Positions 1 to 5,960 of a DNA stretch of 6,201 bases are shown here, one piece after another. Origin of the DNA: an uncultured Sutterella sp. (GTDB lineage: Bacteria; Pseudomonadota; Gammaproteobacteria; Burkholderiales; Burkholderiaceae_F). Within the stretch, counting starts at the first letter, position 1. Each line of letters begins with the position of its first letter. Below the pieces are notes generated by a model, which worked only from the letters and a program-made list of their open reading frames with translations, searched no databases and was not told the origin of the DNA. Location of the stretch: contig URYO01000078.1 in NCBI GenBank assembly GCA_900552195.1, forward strand, positions 1 to 6,201. The letters run 5' to 3'. The position numbers and the translations under genes were made by a program.

Positions 1-1211
1 AGCTGTGTGTCGCTTCCGATAAAACAATCGTCTTCAATAACGGTTCTGAATTTGTTGGCACCGTCGTAGTTGCAGGTAATGGTTCCTGCTCCGATATTGA
101 CGCCGGAACCCATCGTTGTATCACCGATATAAGTCAGGTGATTAACTTTCGATCCTTTGCCTATTTCGCTCTTCTTAATTTCGACAAAGTTTCCGATGTG
201 TACTTCATCGGACAAAGCGGTTCCCGGACGCAGGCGCGCAAACGGGCCGATTTTGACCGTGTCTCCGACGACAGCCTGATCAAAGTGCGAGTAAGCATCG
301 ATGACCGTTCCATCGCCGATTTTGGTGTTCTTTATGACGCAGTACGGTCCGACGACTACGTTGTCTCCGAGGACCACGTCTCCTTCAAAAATACATCCGA
401 CATCGATGAAAACATCTTTGCCGCAGGTTAAGGATCCGCGGATATCGATGCGGTTCTTATCCGCCAGACGAACACCTTTCTCCAGCAGTTCTTTCGCCTG
501 ACGGAGCTGAAATGCGCGCTCTAAGCCCTCAAGCTGAACTTTGCTGTTGGCGCCTTCAACTTCCCAAGCATCCTGAGCCTTGAAAGTTTTGATTTCACGG
601 CCTTCGGCCGCCGCCATAGCAACAAGATCCGTCAAATAGTATTCCTGCTGTTTGTTATCGTTTTTAAGGTTACCGAGCCAGCGTTCCATCTCTTTGGAAG
701 GAAGGACCATAAAGCCGGTGTTCACTTCCTTAATGGCTCTCTGCTGCTCGGAAGCATCCTTTTCTTCAACGATGCCGATTACCTTGCCGTCTTCTCTCAA
801 GATGCGTCCGTAGCCTTTCGGATTGTCCAGATCAATGGTTAAAAGAGCAAAACCGTCACCGGCGGTTTTTTCAAGTGCCGAAAGCGTTTCCGTAGAAATC
901 AGCGGCACATCTCCGTAAAGAATGAGCGTCGGTTCGTCGGGATTGATCGCCTCGAGTGCTTGCTGCACGGCGTGTCCGGTCCCTTTCTGCTCCTTTTGAA
1001 GGACGAATGTGACCGGCTGATCCGCCATAGCTTCTTTGACTTCTTCTGAGCCGTGCCCGACTACGACGATAATTTTTCCGGCATCGGGAAGCCTTCTTGC
1101 AGCTTCCACAACATGTTTGAGCATAGCCTTGCCGCCAACCGGCTGAAGGACTTTAGGCAGATGCGAATACATCCGTTTGCCGAGGCCGGCTGCCAAGATA
1201 ACGATATTCAT
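1..1211 (-). CDS. glmU: GlmU, bifunctional GlcNAc-1-P uridyltransferase / GlcN-1-P acetyltransferase (3' end outside window)
   Basis: GlmU makes UDP-GlcNAc in the cytoplasm: the C-terminal domain acetylates glucosamine-1-P with acetyl-CoA and the N-terminal domain joins the product to UTP. UDP-GlcNAc feeds peptidoglycan and LPS synthesis. The visible 403 codons begin MNIVILAAGLGKRM, the nucleotidyltransferase P-loop-like motif (residues 1-14, Arg13). They continue with QKGTGHA (75-81), YGDVP (99-103, metal-binding Asp101), NTGF (164-167) and EVEGAN (217-222). From about residue 255 the sequence becomes a left-handed beta-helix of hexapeptide repeats, with IGPFARLRPG (321-330), VNHLTYIGD (356-364, catalytic His358) and NIGAGTITCNYDGANK (372-387). 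E. coli GlmU has 456 residues, so roughly 50 C-terminal residues are cut off by the window edge. The start is fixed by homology. No Shine-Dalgarno is visible; the 15 bases before ATG are pyrimidine-rich. It lies 17 bases after the symporter stop and is probably co-transcribed with it. Confidence 0.97.
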   Translation of the reverse strand, partial: MNIVILAAGLGKRMYSHLPKVLQPVGGKAMLKHVVEAARRLPDAGKIIVVVGHGSEEVKEAMADQPVTFVLQKEQKGTGHAVQQALEAINPDEPTLILYGDVPLISTETLSALEKTAGDGFALLTIDLDNPKGYGRILREDGKVIGIVEEKDASEQQRAIKEVNTGFMVLPSKEMERWLGNLKNDNKQQEYYLTDLVAMAAAEGREIKTFKAQDAWEVEGANSKVQLEGLERAFQLRQAKELLEKGVRLADKNRIDIRGSLTCGKDVFIDVGCIFEGDVVLGDNVVVGPYCVIKNTKIGDGTVIDAYSHFDQAVVGDTVKIGPFARLRPGTALSDEVHIGNFVEIKKSEIGKGSKVNHLTYIGDTTMGSGVNIGAGTITCNYDGANKFRTVIEDDCFIGSDTQ

Positions 1212-1228
1212 AAAAAGAAGAATTAAGG

Positions 1229-2692
1229 TTATTGAGCAATATAGAGATACTTGTCTTTGTTTTCCTGCCAATTGCGAACGCACTCGCGATTAGCACGAAG
1301 CGGGAGAAGAGATCCGATGACCTGTCCGAGTCCGGCAGCCAGGAAGCCGCCGAGCAGTGCAGGGAATTCTTCTCCGAGTCCTGAGAACGAGAGAACGATC
1401 CAGACAGCGGAGCCGGCGATGATAGAAAGCCAGCAGCCCAGAGTTGTCGAACGTTTCCAGTAAAGGCCGAGTGTTAAAGGCCAGAAGGCGCCGATAACCG
1501 GGAACTGATAAGCCATTGCTGCCAGTTCATAAATCGGCGTGCCTTCCATGAGAAGTGCATAAGTCAGAACGCCGATAGCGAAAACCACCAGAGAAATACG
1601 CATCGCCTTCAATTCTCTCTGGTCGCTCAGAGGCATCAGGTTTCTCAAAACGTTTTCTACGAAGGTCGTTGTCGGAGCCAGCATCGTGGCAGAAGCCGTC
1701 GACATCACGGCGGACAAGACTGCTCCGAAGAACATAATTCTGAGCCACAAAGGCATGTATTCCTTGATGAAGGTCGGCAGAATTTCCTGCGGAGCATCAG
1801 CCATCAGCTTGGAAGCAAGTTCCGGCGCACCGACGGTTGCAGCGATGACAATAAACATCGGAACGAAAGCAAACAGCAGATAAAAAGAGCCGCCTAAGAT
1901 CGGACCGTAGCAGGCGATCTTTTCACTTTTCGCCGACATCACGCGCTGGAAAACGTCCTGCTGAGGAAGCGATCCGATCATCATTGTGATGGCCGCGGAA
2001 ATCCAGAACATCCAGGATTTGAAATTGTTTTCCGGCAGGATTCTGAAAAGGTCATTTTGTACGGCATACTCGGTCACCTTGCCGGGGCCTCCGGCCATGG
2101 AGCCGGCGAAATAGGCCACCAGTACAAGACCGATCACGATAATGATCATCTGGAAGAAGTCGGTCAGGGCCACCGACCACATACCGCCGAAAACCGTGTA
2201 AATTAAAACCACAATCGTGCCGACGATCATCGCATTGCTGACCGAAACGTAACCTTCGGTCAGAAGATGAATAACGAGTCCAAGTGCTGCGACTTGAGCG
2301 GCAACCCAGCCGAGATAAGAGAGTACGACAAAGATGGAACAGCAGAGCTCAACCGAAACTCCGTAACGGCGTCTGTAAAAGTCACCGATCGTCAGCAGAC
2401 TCATTCGGTACAGCTTTCGGGCGAAGAACATACCGACGAGGATAAGAGCCATACTCGATCCGAAAGGCTCTTCAACAACGCCTTCTAAACCGTTTTTAAT
2501 GAATTGGCCGGGAAGCCCGAGTACGGTTTCGCTTCCGAACCAAGTAGCAAAAGTTGCCGTAATCACCATGACCAGCGGAAGCGAACGTCCGGCCAAAGCG
2601 TAGTCGGTTGTACTACGAACTCGTGTCGCGGCAAAGAGACCGATAGCGACCGTGCAGAGCAAATATAAACCAACGAACAGAGTCAGTTTCAC
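1229..2692 (-). CDS. Sodium:solute symporter (SSS/SLC5 family), substrate unknown
   Basis: This 487-residue protein is a very hydrophobic inner-membrane carrier of the SSS family (LeuT fold, usually 13 helices), which couples Na+ entry to solute uptake. It begins with a first helix (about 3-21), then the family motif DYALAGRSLP (30-39) and ATWFGSET (49-56) in the unwound second helix region. The family signature GGMWSVALTDFFQ spans 169-181. A later helix carries SAVMSTASATML (327-338), where Ser331 and Thr332 match the Na2-site Ser/Thr pair of PutP. The segment FWPLTLGLYWKRSTTLGCW (403-421) is also typical. Length is close to PutP (502). The start is GTG, chosen because the N-terminus then matches the family, an in-frame TAG lies upstream with no ATG between, and GAGGG (2703-2707, minus) sits 10 bases ahead. 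Substrate cannot be read from sequence; proline, pantothenate, choline-like or sialic acid are all possible for the family. Its position before glmU does not obviously explain the substrate. Confidence 0.93.
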   Translation of the reverse strand: MKLTLFVGLYLLCTVAIGLFAATRVRSTTDYALAGRSLPLVMVITATFATWFGSETVLGLPGQFIKNGLEGVVEEPFGSSMALILVGMFFARKLYRMSLLTIGDFYRRRYGVSVELCCSIFVVLSYLGWVAAQVAALGLVIHLLTEGYVSVSNAMIVGTIVVLIYTVFGGMWSVALTDFFQMIIIVIGLVLVAYFAGSMAGGPGKVTEYAVQNDLFRILPENNFKSWMFWISAAITMMIGSLPQQDVFQRVMSAKSEKIACYGPILGGSFYLLFAFVPMFIVIAATVGAPELASKLMADAPQEILPTFIKEYMPLWLRIMFFGAVLSAVMSTASATMLAPTTTFVENVLRNLMPLSDQRELKAMRISLVVFAIGVLTYALLMEGTPIYELAAMAYQFPVIGAFWPLTLGLYWKRSTTLGCWLSIIAGSAVWIVLSFSGLGEEFPALLGGFLAAGLGQVIGSLLPLRANRECVRNWQENKDKYLYIAQ

Positions 2693-2702
2693 TGCTTCTA
2701 GA

Positions 2703-2707
2703 CCCTC
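2703..2707 (-). promoter_or_regulatory. Possible ribosome binding site for the symporter GTG start
   Basis: On the minus strand GAGGG lies 10 bases before the GTG start of the symporter. The spacing is a little long and the start is not ATG, so initiation may be modest. It is the only purine-rich stretch in the right place. Confidence 0.45.
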
Positions 2708-2720
2708 AGAAAAATGACTA

Positions 2721-2808
2721 AAAAACGGGGCTGACTAATACACGTCACTCCGGCCTTAAGTCTTTTAATTGTAGATAAAAAGTGGGAGCCTTAAAAGAAA
2801 AACGGGGC
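2721..2808. repeat. 11-bp direct repeat AAAAACGGGGC, one copy inside the terminator
   Basis: The plus-strand sequence AAAAACGGGGC occurs at 2721-2731 and again at 2798-2808. The second copy is one arm plus the T-tract of the intrinsic terminator; the first lies in the leader of the symporter. On the minus-strand RNA both copies read GCCCCGUUUUU, so either could pair with the single GGGGC arm of the terminator. The leader also carries TGACTAA twice (2715-2721 and 2732-2738). Confidence 0.6.
2768..2773 (-). promoter_or_regulatory. Possible -10 element for the symporter-glmU transcript
   Basis: Read on the minus strand this is TACAAT, one mismatch from TATAAT, placed after the terminator of the upstream operon and about 75 bases before the symporter start. 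The matching -35 position holds only a poor T-rich hexamer (about 3 of 6). A second weaker candidate, TATTAG, lies nearer the gene (2736-2741). A promoter is expected here because a terminator separates the two units, but the exact site is uncertain. Confidence 0.25.
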
Positions 2809-2823
2809 CTAAGCCCCATTTTT
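2798..2823 (-). terminator. Intrinsic terminator of the DUF971-ubiE-Tim44 operon, bidirectional shape
   Basis: A stem GGGGC (2804-2808) / GCCCC (2813-2817) closes a four-base loop (CTAA). On the minus strand the hairpin is followed by GTTTTTCTTTT, a good T-tract, and it starts about 20 bases after the stop codon of the Tim44 gene. A-runs on one side and T-runs on the other mean it could also stop plus-strand transcripts, although no plus-strand gene ends here. Confidence 0.85.
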
Positions 2824-2838
2824 CGTAAAAATACAACT

Positions 2839-3771
2839 TTAGGCTTGCTGAATGCCGGCCAACAGCCAGCCGGTCTTGCCTTCCTTCGGCTTAACCAGAT
2901 TCCAGATTTCTTTGATTTCCGTCGGTTCGCCGTTTTCCTTCAAGCTGCCGGTAAAGAGAACGGAAGCGACGTACTCTGTCGGAGTAGTTTCAAATCCGGC
3001 CAAGGAAGCATTCAGATTGACGATTTCCGTCAGGTTTGCGCCCTTAATCTCGCGGCGCTTATGCGTGAGTTCAATGAACAGGTCATCTGTCGTGTAGTTG
3101 GCCAGATCGTCCATATCTCCACTGTCCCAAGCTTTTTGAAGCATCTTGAAGTAAGCGGTGGACATGTTCAGGAACTCTTCCTGGTTGAAATCGGCAGGAG
3201 CACCGTAGGTGGATTCCGAAGCTGCCGCAGGCTCATCGGAAAACTGATCCATTGCGGAACCCGGACGAACGGCCTGAGCAGGATTGAAGGCCGGCTGTTC
3301 TCTCACAGCGGCTTCGCTTCTGCTTTGTCCGAAGTCGGCATCCTGAGTCGGCTGAGAGGCAGGAGCGCCGGCAGATGCTGCGGCAGAAGCTCCGCTCTTG
3401 CGGGCGGCGAAGAAGCGGAATGCCACAACGGCCAACAGGATAAGCGTCAGAATCATAAGCATCTGGGCAAATCCCTCACCGAGACCGAGCATATTGGCTA
3501 AAGCCATAAAGCCCAATGCAGCGGCTGCGCCGATCAGGAGGCGCTTGCCCATGCTCATCGGAGCCTTGGCAGCAGCACCGGCAGCCGCAGCTGTTGCCGG
3601 ACGCTTAGTGGCAGCAGCGGAAGGAGCTTTGAAGGGAGTAGAAGGAGCTGCCTTCGGAACGCTCATAGAACGACCGAAACTTGCACCGCCTCCGAGTCGG
3701 GCAGCCGAGGCATCCAATGTGATGGATACCAGAGAGAGACCAATAAGGAGGGCTGCTAAGAATTTTTTCAT
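2839..3771 (-). CDS. Secreted/membrane-anchored Tim44-like domain protein
   Basis: A 310-residue protein of the bacterial Tim44-like family (COG4395 type). Its function in bacteria is unclear; the domain is thought to bind lipid or membrane surfaces. Residues 1-23 form a signal peptide (MKKFLAALLIGLSL..., likely cleavage after ASA). Then come the family motif RLGGGASFG (25-33) and a low-complexity Ala/Pro/Lys linker (about 38-75). Two adjoining hydrophobic segments follow (78-97 and 102-121). A second Ala/Ser/Gln-rich linker leads to the Tim44 fold from about 190 to 310, ending IWNLVKPKEG...WLLAGIQQA. The ATG at 3771 is preferred over one 51 bases upstream because it opens the signal peptide and has GAGGA five bases ahead; the longer form would overlap ubiE. 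The gap from ubiE is 13 bases, so the two are co-transcribed. A terminator follows directly. Confidence 0.9.
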   Translation of the reverse strand: MKKFLAALLIGLSLVSITLDASAARLGGGASFGRSMSVPKAAPSTPFKAPSAAATKRPATAAAAGAAAKAPMSMGKRLLIGAAAALGFMALANMLGLGEGFAQMLMILTLILLAVVAFRFFAARKSGASAAASAGAPASQPTQDADFGQSRSEAAVREQPAFNPAQAVRPGSAMDQFSDEPAAASESTYGAPADFNQEEFLNMSTAYFKMLQKAWDSGDMDDLANYTTDDLFIELTHKRREIKGANLTEIVNLNASLAGFETTPTEYVASVLFTGSLKENGEPTEIKEIWNLVKPKEGKTGWLLAGIQQA

Positions 3772-3776
3772 GTAGA

Positions 3777-3781
3777 TCCTC
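3777..3781 (-). promoter_or_regulatory. Ribosome binding site fixing the Tim44 gene start
   Basis: GAGGA on the minus strand, five bases before ATG at 3771. It lies downstream of the alternative upstream ATG at 3822 and so supports the shorter protein with an N-terminal signal peptide. Confidence 0.75.
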
Positions 3782-3784
3782 AAA

Positions 3785-4549
3785 TTAGTTTTTATATCCG
3801 ATATGTAAAGCCGTGATCCCAAAGGTTAAATTCTTCCATTCAACCCTCTCGAACCCGGCCTCGCGCATGATTTTAGCAAGAGTTTTTTGATCGGGGTGCA
3901 TCCGAATCGACTCTGCGAGGTAACGATAATTTTCAGAGTGTCCTGCGATCTTTGCCGAAAGAAACGGCATTACTTTAAAGGAGTAAAAGTCGTAGAAAGG
4001 ACGCATCAAAGCTACCGGTTTTGAGAACTCCAAAACCATGAGTCTGCCGCCCGGTTTTAAAACCCGCTGCATTTCTCTGAGCGCCCGATCCTTGTGCGTC
4101 ATATTCCTTAAGCCGAAGGACACAATAAGGACATCGAAATATCCGTCAGGAAAAGGCAGATACTCCGCATCACATGTGAGAACATAAGGATGGTAGCCGG
4201 CATTTTTAAGACGCTCATCTCCGATCTTCAGCATCTCATGATTGATATCGGACAGCCACACCTCTCCGGTACCTGAAAGTTTCTTCTGAACCAAAAGGGA
4301 CATATCACCGGTTCCTCCGGCAATATCCAAAACTTTCATACCCGGCTGAATTTCAGCTCGATCAATTGCATACTGTTTCCACAACCGATGCATTCCGAAT
4401 GACAAAACGTCATTCATCAAATCGTATTTCGGAGCAACTTGGTCAAAAACAGCCTTTACCTGTTTTTCTTTGTCGGCTTCTTTAACTTTCGAAAAGCCGA
4501 AATCTGTCAGTTTTTCAGCTCGATTCTCTTTTTGGTTCTGTTCGTTCAT
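3785..4549 (-). CDS. ubiE: UbiE, demethylmenaquinone / 2-polyprenyl-benzoquinol C-methyltransferase
   Basis: UbiE transfers a methyl group from S-adenosylmethionine to the quinone ring: the last step for menaquinone and a late step for ubiquinone, at the cytoplasmic membrane face. The 254-residue protein (E. coli: 251) has the two family signatures: YDLMNDVLSFGMHRLWK at 42-58 and RVLKPGGRLMVLEFS at 162-176. The SAM-binding motif I is DIAGGTGD (75-82), and SFGLRN (144-149) and YRYLAESIRMHPDQ (208-221) are also typical. The ATG at 4549 is chosen because it gives family length. An in-frame start 81 bases further up would add 27 residues overlapping the DUF971 gene. The upstream stop and this start are arranged as TGATATG, so translation is probably coupled; no strong ribosome binding site is seen. 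In an anaerobe the main product would be menaquinone, but the sequence alone does not tell. Confidence 0.96.
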   Translation of the reverse strand: MNEQNQKENRAEKLTDFGFSKVKEADKEKQVKAVFDQVAPKYDLMNDVLSFGMHRLWKQYAIDRAEIQPGMKVLDIAGGTGDMSLLVQKKLSGTGEVWLSDINHEMLKIGDERLKNAGYHPYVLTCDAEYLPFPDGYFDVLIVSFGLRNMTHKDRALREMQRVLKPGGRLMVLEFSKPVALMRPFYDFYSFKVMPFLSAKIAGHSENYRYLAESIRMHPDQKTLAKIMREAGFERVEWKNLTFGITALHIGYKN

Positions 4550-4550
4550 A

Positions 4551-4961
4551 TCAGTGATGGCTCGGGCACTTCTTCTTAGGCGGCTCTTCAAAACGTTTAT
4601 TAGCAGGATCGTTGGGGTCTCGGCTCGCACCGGCCGCTTTCAAATCCTCCAAGTACGCCTGCCAGAGTGAGTCTTTGTTCTTGCCTAATTCTTCCAAGTA
4701 GTCATAGGAGTAAATTCCGCTGTCGTGTCCGTCGCTGAATTTAATTTGCAAGGCATAGGATCCGATAGGAAGAATTTCCAAGACATCGACATCACGTTTG
4801 CCGACCTGAAGCTTTGTCTGGTCGGGAGTATGTCCCTGAACTTCTGCAGAAGGAGAAAATACTCTTAAAAATTCGAAGGGCAGCTCATAGCGATCACTCC
4901 CATACTCAATTGCGAGGAGTCGGGATTTCTTTTTTAACTCGATACTGGTAGGTAATTTCAT
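4551..4961 (-). CDS. DUF971 / GBBH-like domain protein upstream of ubiE
   Basis: A 136-residue stand-alone DUF971 protein (gamma-butyrobetaine hydroxylase-like N-terminal fold); function unknown, some homologues are linked to Fe-S or cofactor assembly by context only. Visible family features are FLRVFSPSAEVQGH (31-44), LQVGKRDVDVLEILPIGSYAL (51-71) and SDGHDSGIYSYDYLEELG (76-93). In zinc-binding relatives the first motif has Cys-x-Cys-x2-Cys; here those places are Ser36, Ser38 and Val41, although the His of DGH (79) is kept. The last residues, KKKCPSHH, hold a Cys and two His that could bind a metal. The ATG at 4961 has an excellent AAAGGAG five bases ahead; a TTG 18 bases upstream would lie before that site and is rejected. 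It is the first gene of the operon with ubiE and the Tim44 gene, an order I recall from Burkholderiales. Confidence 0.9.
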   Translation of the reverse strand: MKLPTSIELKKKSRLLAIEYGSDRYELPFEFLRVFSPSAEVQGHTPDQTKLQVGKRDVDVLEILPIGSYALQIKFSDGHDSGIYSYDYLEELGKNKDSLWQAYLEDLKAAGASRDPNDPANKRFEEPPKKKCPSHH

Positions 4962-4966
4962 ACAAT

Positions 4967-4973
4967 CTCCTTT
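4967..4973 (-). promoter_or_regulatory. Strong ribosome binding site of the DUF971 gene
   Basis: AAAGGAG on the minus strand with a five-base spacer to ATG at 4961. It is the best ribosome binding site in the window and decides the start of the operon's first gene. Confidence 0.85.
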
Positions 4974-4980
4974 GCGCAAG

Positions 4981-4986
4981 ATTTTA
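4981..4986 (-). promoter_or_regulatory. Possible -10 element of the DUF971-ubiE-Tim44 operon
   Basis: Minus-strand TAAAAT (5 of 6 to TATAAT) lies 20 bases before the first gene. Transcription would start near 4974, leaving a leader of only about 13 bases that just contains the ribosome binding site. The -35 position is poor (CTAAAA at 17-base spacing). The 130-base region 4962-5091 separates two divergent units and must hold promoters for both. Confidence 0.3.
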
Positions 4987-5051
4987 AAGTTAAAACCCTG
5001 ACTTTTTAGTTCTCGTCCTGAAGTTTTATCCGAGGAAAGGCGTGTTTGGAT

Positions 5052-5081
5052 TTGCTTTCTTCTGTTTTGCTTAGGTAAAAT
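5052..5081 (+). promoter_or_regulatory. Likely promoter of tRNA-Arg
   Basis: TTGCTT (5052-5057) and TAAAAT (5076-5081) are separated by 18 bases. Transcription would begin at about 5088-5090, only a few bases before the mature tRNA 5' end. The -10 is good and the -35 keeps TTG. Confidence 0.5.
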
Positions 5082-5091
5082 GGTTAACTTC

Positions 5092-5168
5092 GCACCCGTA
5101 GCTCATTTGGATAGAGTACTGCCCTCCGAAGGCAGGGGTAGTGGGTTCGACTCCCGCCGGGTGCGCCA
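5092..5168 (+). tRNA. tRNA-Arg (anticodon CCG)
   Basis: A complete 77-base tRNA with encoded CCA (5166-5168). The acceptor stem GCACCCG (5092-5098) pairs with CGGGTGC (5158-5164), and the discriminator is G. The D arm is GCTC...GAGT. The anticodon stem CTGCC/GGCAG (5119-5123, 5131-5135) carries the loop CTCCGAA with anticodon CCG at 5126-5128, which reads CGG. The T arm has GTGGG, loop TTCGACT and CCCGC. It closely resembles E. coli tRNA-Arg(CCG). It is the only plus-strand gene; its 3' end lies 13 bases from the stop codon of the convergent U32 gene. Confidence 0.97.
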
Positions 5169-5174
5169 TCCTCC

Positions 5175-5194
5175 GGAGCACTTATAGCTCCTCG
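5175..5194 (+). terminator. Weak hairpin after tRNA-Arg, overlapping the end of the U32 gene
   Basis: GGAGC (5175-5179) and GCTCC (5187-5191) form a five-base stem with a seven-base loop, followed by TCGTTT. The T-run is short, so termination strength is doubtful. One arm is made of the last codons of the U32 gene on the other strand. Confidence 0.35.
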
Positions 5195-5826
5195 TTTACC
5201 ACCGATTTCAAAATATAGAGCTTGTCGTTCTCTCGAATTTTTTCCTTAAGTTTGAAAGTGACGTGCTCTCCCTTTAAGACCCTTTCCACCGGTTTTTCAT
5301 CTACGTACGGATTATCGAGCGTGGCATAGACTGCACCTGTCGTCGGACCGGTAATGAGAAGCTTATCTCCGGCATTAAGTTCAGCCGCCTGCACCAAAAA
5401 TTCGGCAACCTGAGCTTTGGAAAAATACTTAATCCCCTTACCGGCGTAAATCTTTCTCTCAGTCGCCTGTGAACCGTAACGGTTGCTCCATTCGCCCATA
5501 GTCTGACCGAGATAATAACCGCCCCAAAAGCCGCGGTTATAAACGGTCGCCAACTGAGCATCCCAGGCTTTGCTGATCTCTTCATTCCATTCACCCGTCA
5601 GAGCTTGGCGAATCGCCTGATCGTATGCCTCTACGACGGTTCTGACATATTCAGGACCGCGTGCTCGGCCTTCAATCTTAAAGACGCGAACCCCGGCCTT
5701 GATCATCTGATCCATGAAGCCGATTGTCTTAAGATCCTTCGGCGACATGATGTACTGATTGTCAATTTCCAGCTCGACATCACGCTCTTTGTCCTTAACG
5801 ATATAGGCGCGTCTGCACGTCTGCAT
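5182..5826 (-). CDS. U32-family protein, C-terminal part
   Basis: A 214-codon reading frame with the C-terminal half of a U32 protein: MQTCRRAY, then IDNQYIMSPKDLKTIGFMDQM (residues 22-42), GVRVFKIEGRARGPEYVRTVVEAY (45-68), YNRGFWGGYYLGQ (95-107) and a C-terminal beta domain ending in NEEL. The same frame stays open upstream to 5886 and encodes SGKCYLSL...ANRGAC, so the natural protein continued further. The ATG at 5826 has GAGG seven bases ahead and could serve as an accidental internal start. Three conserved Cys of the probable Fe-S site lie in this half (GKC, GAC, QTC), the first two upstream of this ATG. The stop is 13 bases from the convergent tRNA, and no minus-strand terminator is seen between the two. 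Confidence 0.8.
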   Translation of the reverse strand: MQTCRRAYIVKDKERDVELEIDNQYIMSPKDLKTIGFMDQMIKAGVRVFKIEGRARGPEYVRTVVEAYDQAIRQALTGEWNEEISKAWDAQLATVYNRGFWGGYYLGQTMGEWSNRYGSQATERKIYAGKGIKYFSKAQVAEFLVQAAELNAGDKLLITGPTTGAVYATLDNPYVDEKPVERVLKGEHVTFKLKEKIRENDKLYILKSVVNEEL

Positions 5827-5886
5827 ACATGCACCTCTGTTTGCGCTTTTTCCTGCATTATTCAGGCTAAGGTAGCACTTGCCGCT

Positions 5887-5960
5887 TCAGCTACAGTCCA
5901 TAAGTTGAAACCAACATCTTGAGTAACTTCAAGCACAAGTCAAGAGTTAGGCTAACTCTC
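5887..5960 (-). other. 74-base structured replacement inside the U32 gene
   Basis: This stretch lies between the last matching codon of the left half (TGT, 5961-5963) and the first of the right half (AGC, 5884-5886). It encodes nothing recognisable in the expected frame and carries stops in every frame on the minus strand (for example TAG 5952-5954, TAG 5891-5893, TGA 5887-5889). It contains three small inverted repeats in a row: 5943-5959 (8-base arms), 5918-5933 (CTTGA/TCAAG, 6-base loop) and 5904-5915 (GTTG/CAAC, 4-base loop). ACTGT occurs at both ends on the minus strand (5961-5965 and 5893-5897). It has no transposase and is too short for a known insertion sequence. Origin unknown. Confidence 0.6.
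5943..5959. repeat. Near-perfect 17-base palindrome at the left edge of the U32 insert
   Basis: AGAGTTAG, one central base, then CTAACTCT. In the minus-strand RNA the first stop codon (UAG) of the broken U32 gene is within the 5' arm, next to the apex. The palindrome begins two bases after the last family-matching codon. Confidence 0.8.

Noticed and set aside
2782..3501. Long plus-strand open frame of 239 codons opposite the Tim44 gene
   Set aside because: It lies antisense to a well-supported gene, has no recognisable domain, and comes from the Ala/Gln-rich codon pattern of the real gene. Other plus-strand frames at 138-501, 1251-1463, 1686-1883, 2267-2488 and 3398-3775 are rejected likewise.
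3772..3822. Longer Tim44-protein start adding 17 residues
   Set aside because: It would bury the signal peptide and overlap ubiE; the ATG at 3771 has a good ribosome binding site.
4550..4630. Longer UbiE start adding 27 residues
   Set aside because: The extension overlaps the DUF971 gene in another frame, is absent from the family, and the ATG at 4549 gives the usual length.
5887..5960. U32 insert as a tRNA, group II intron fragment, insertion sequence or CRISPR piece
   Set aside because: It is too short, has no cloverleaf or domain V pattern, no transposase and no spaced repeats. A T-loop-like TTCAACT is present but lacks a pairing stem.
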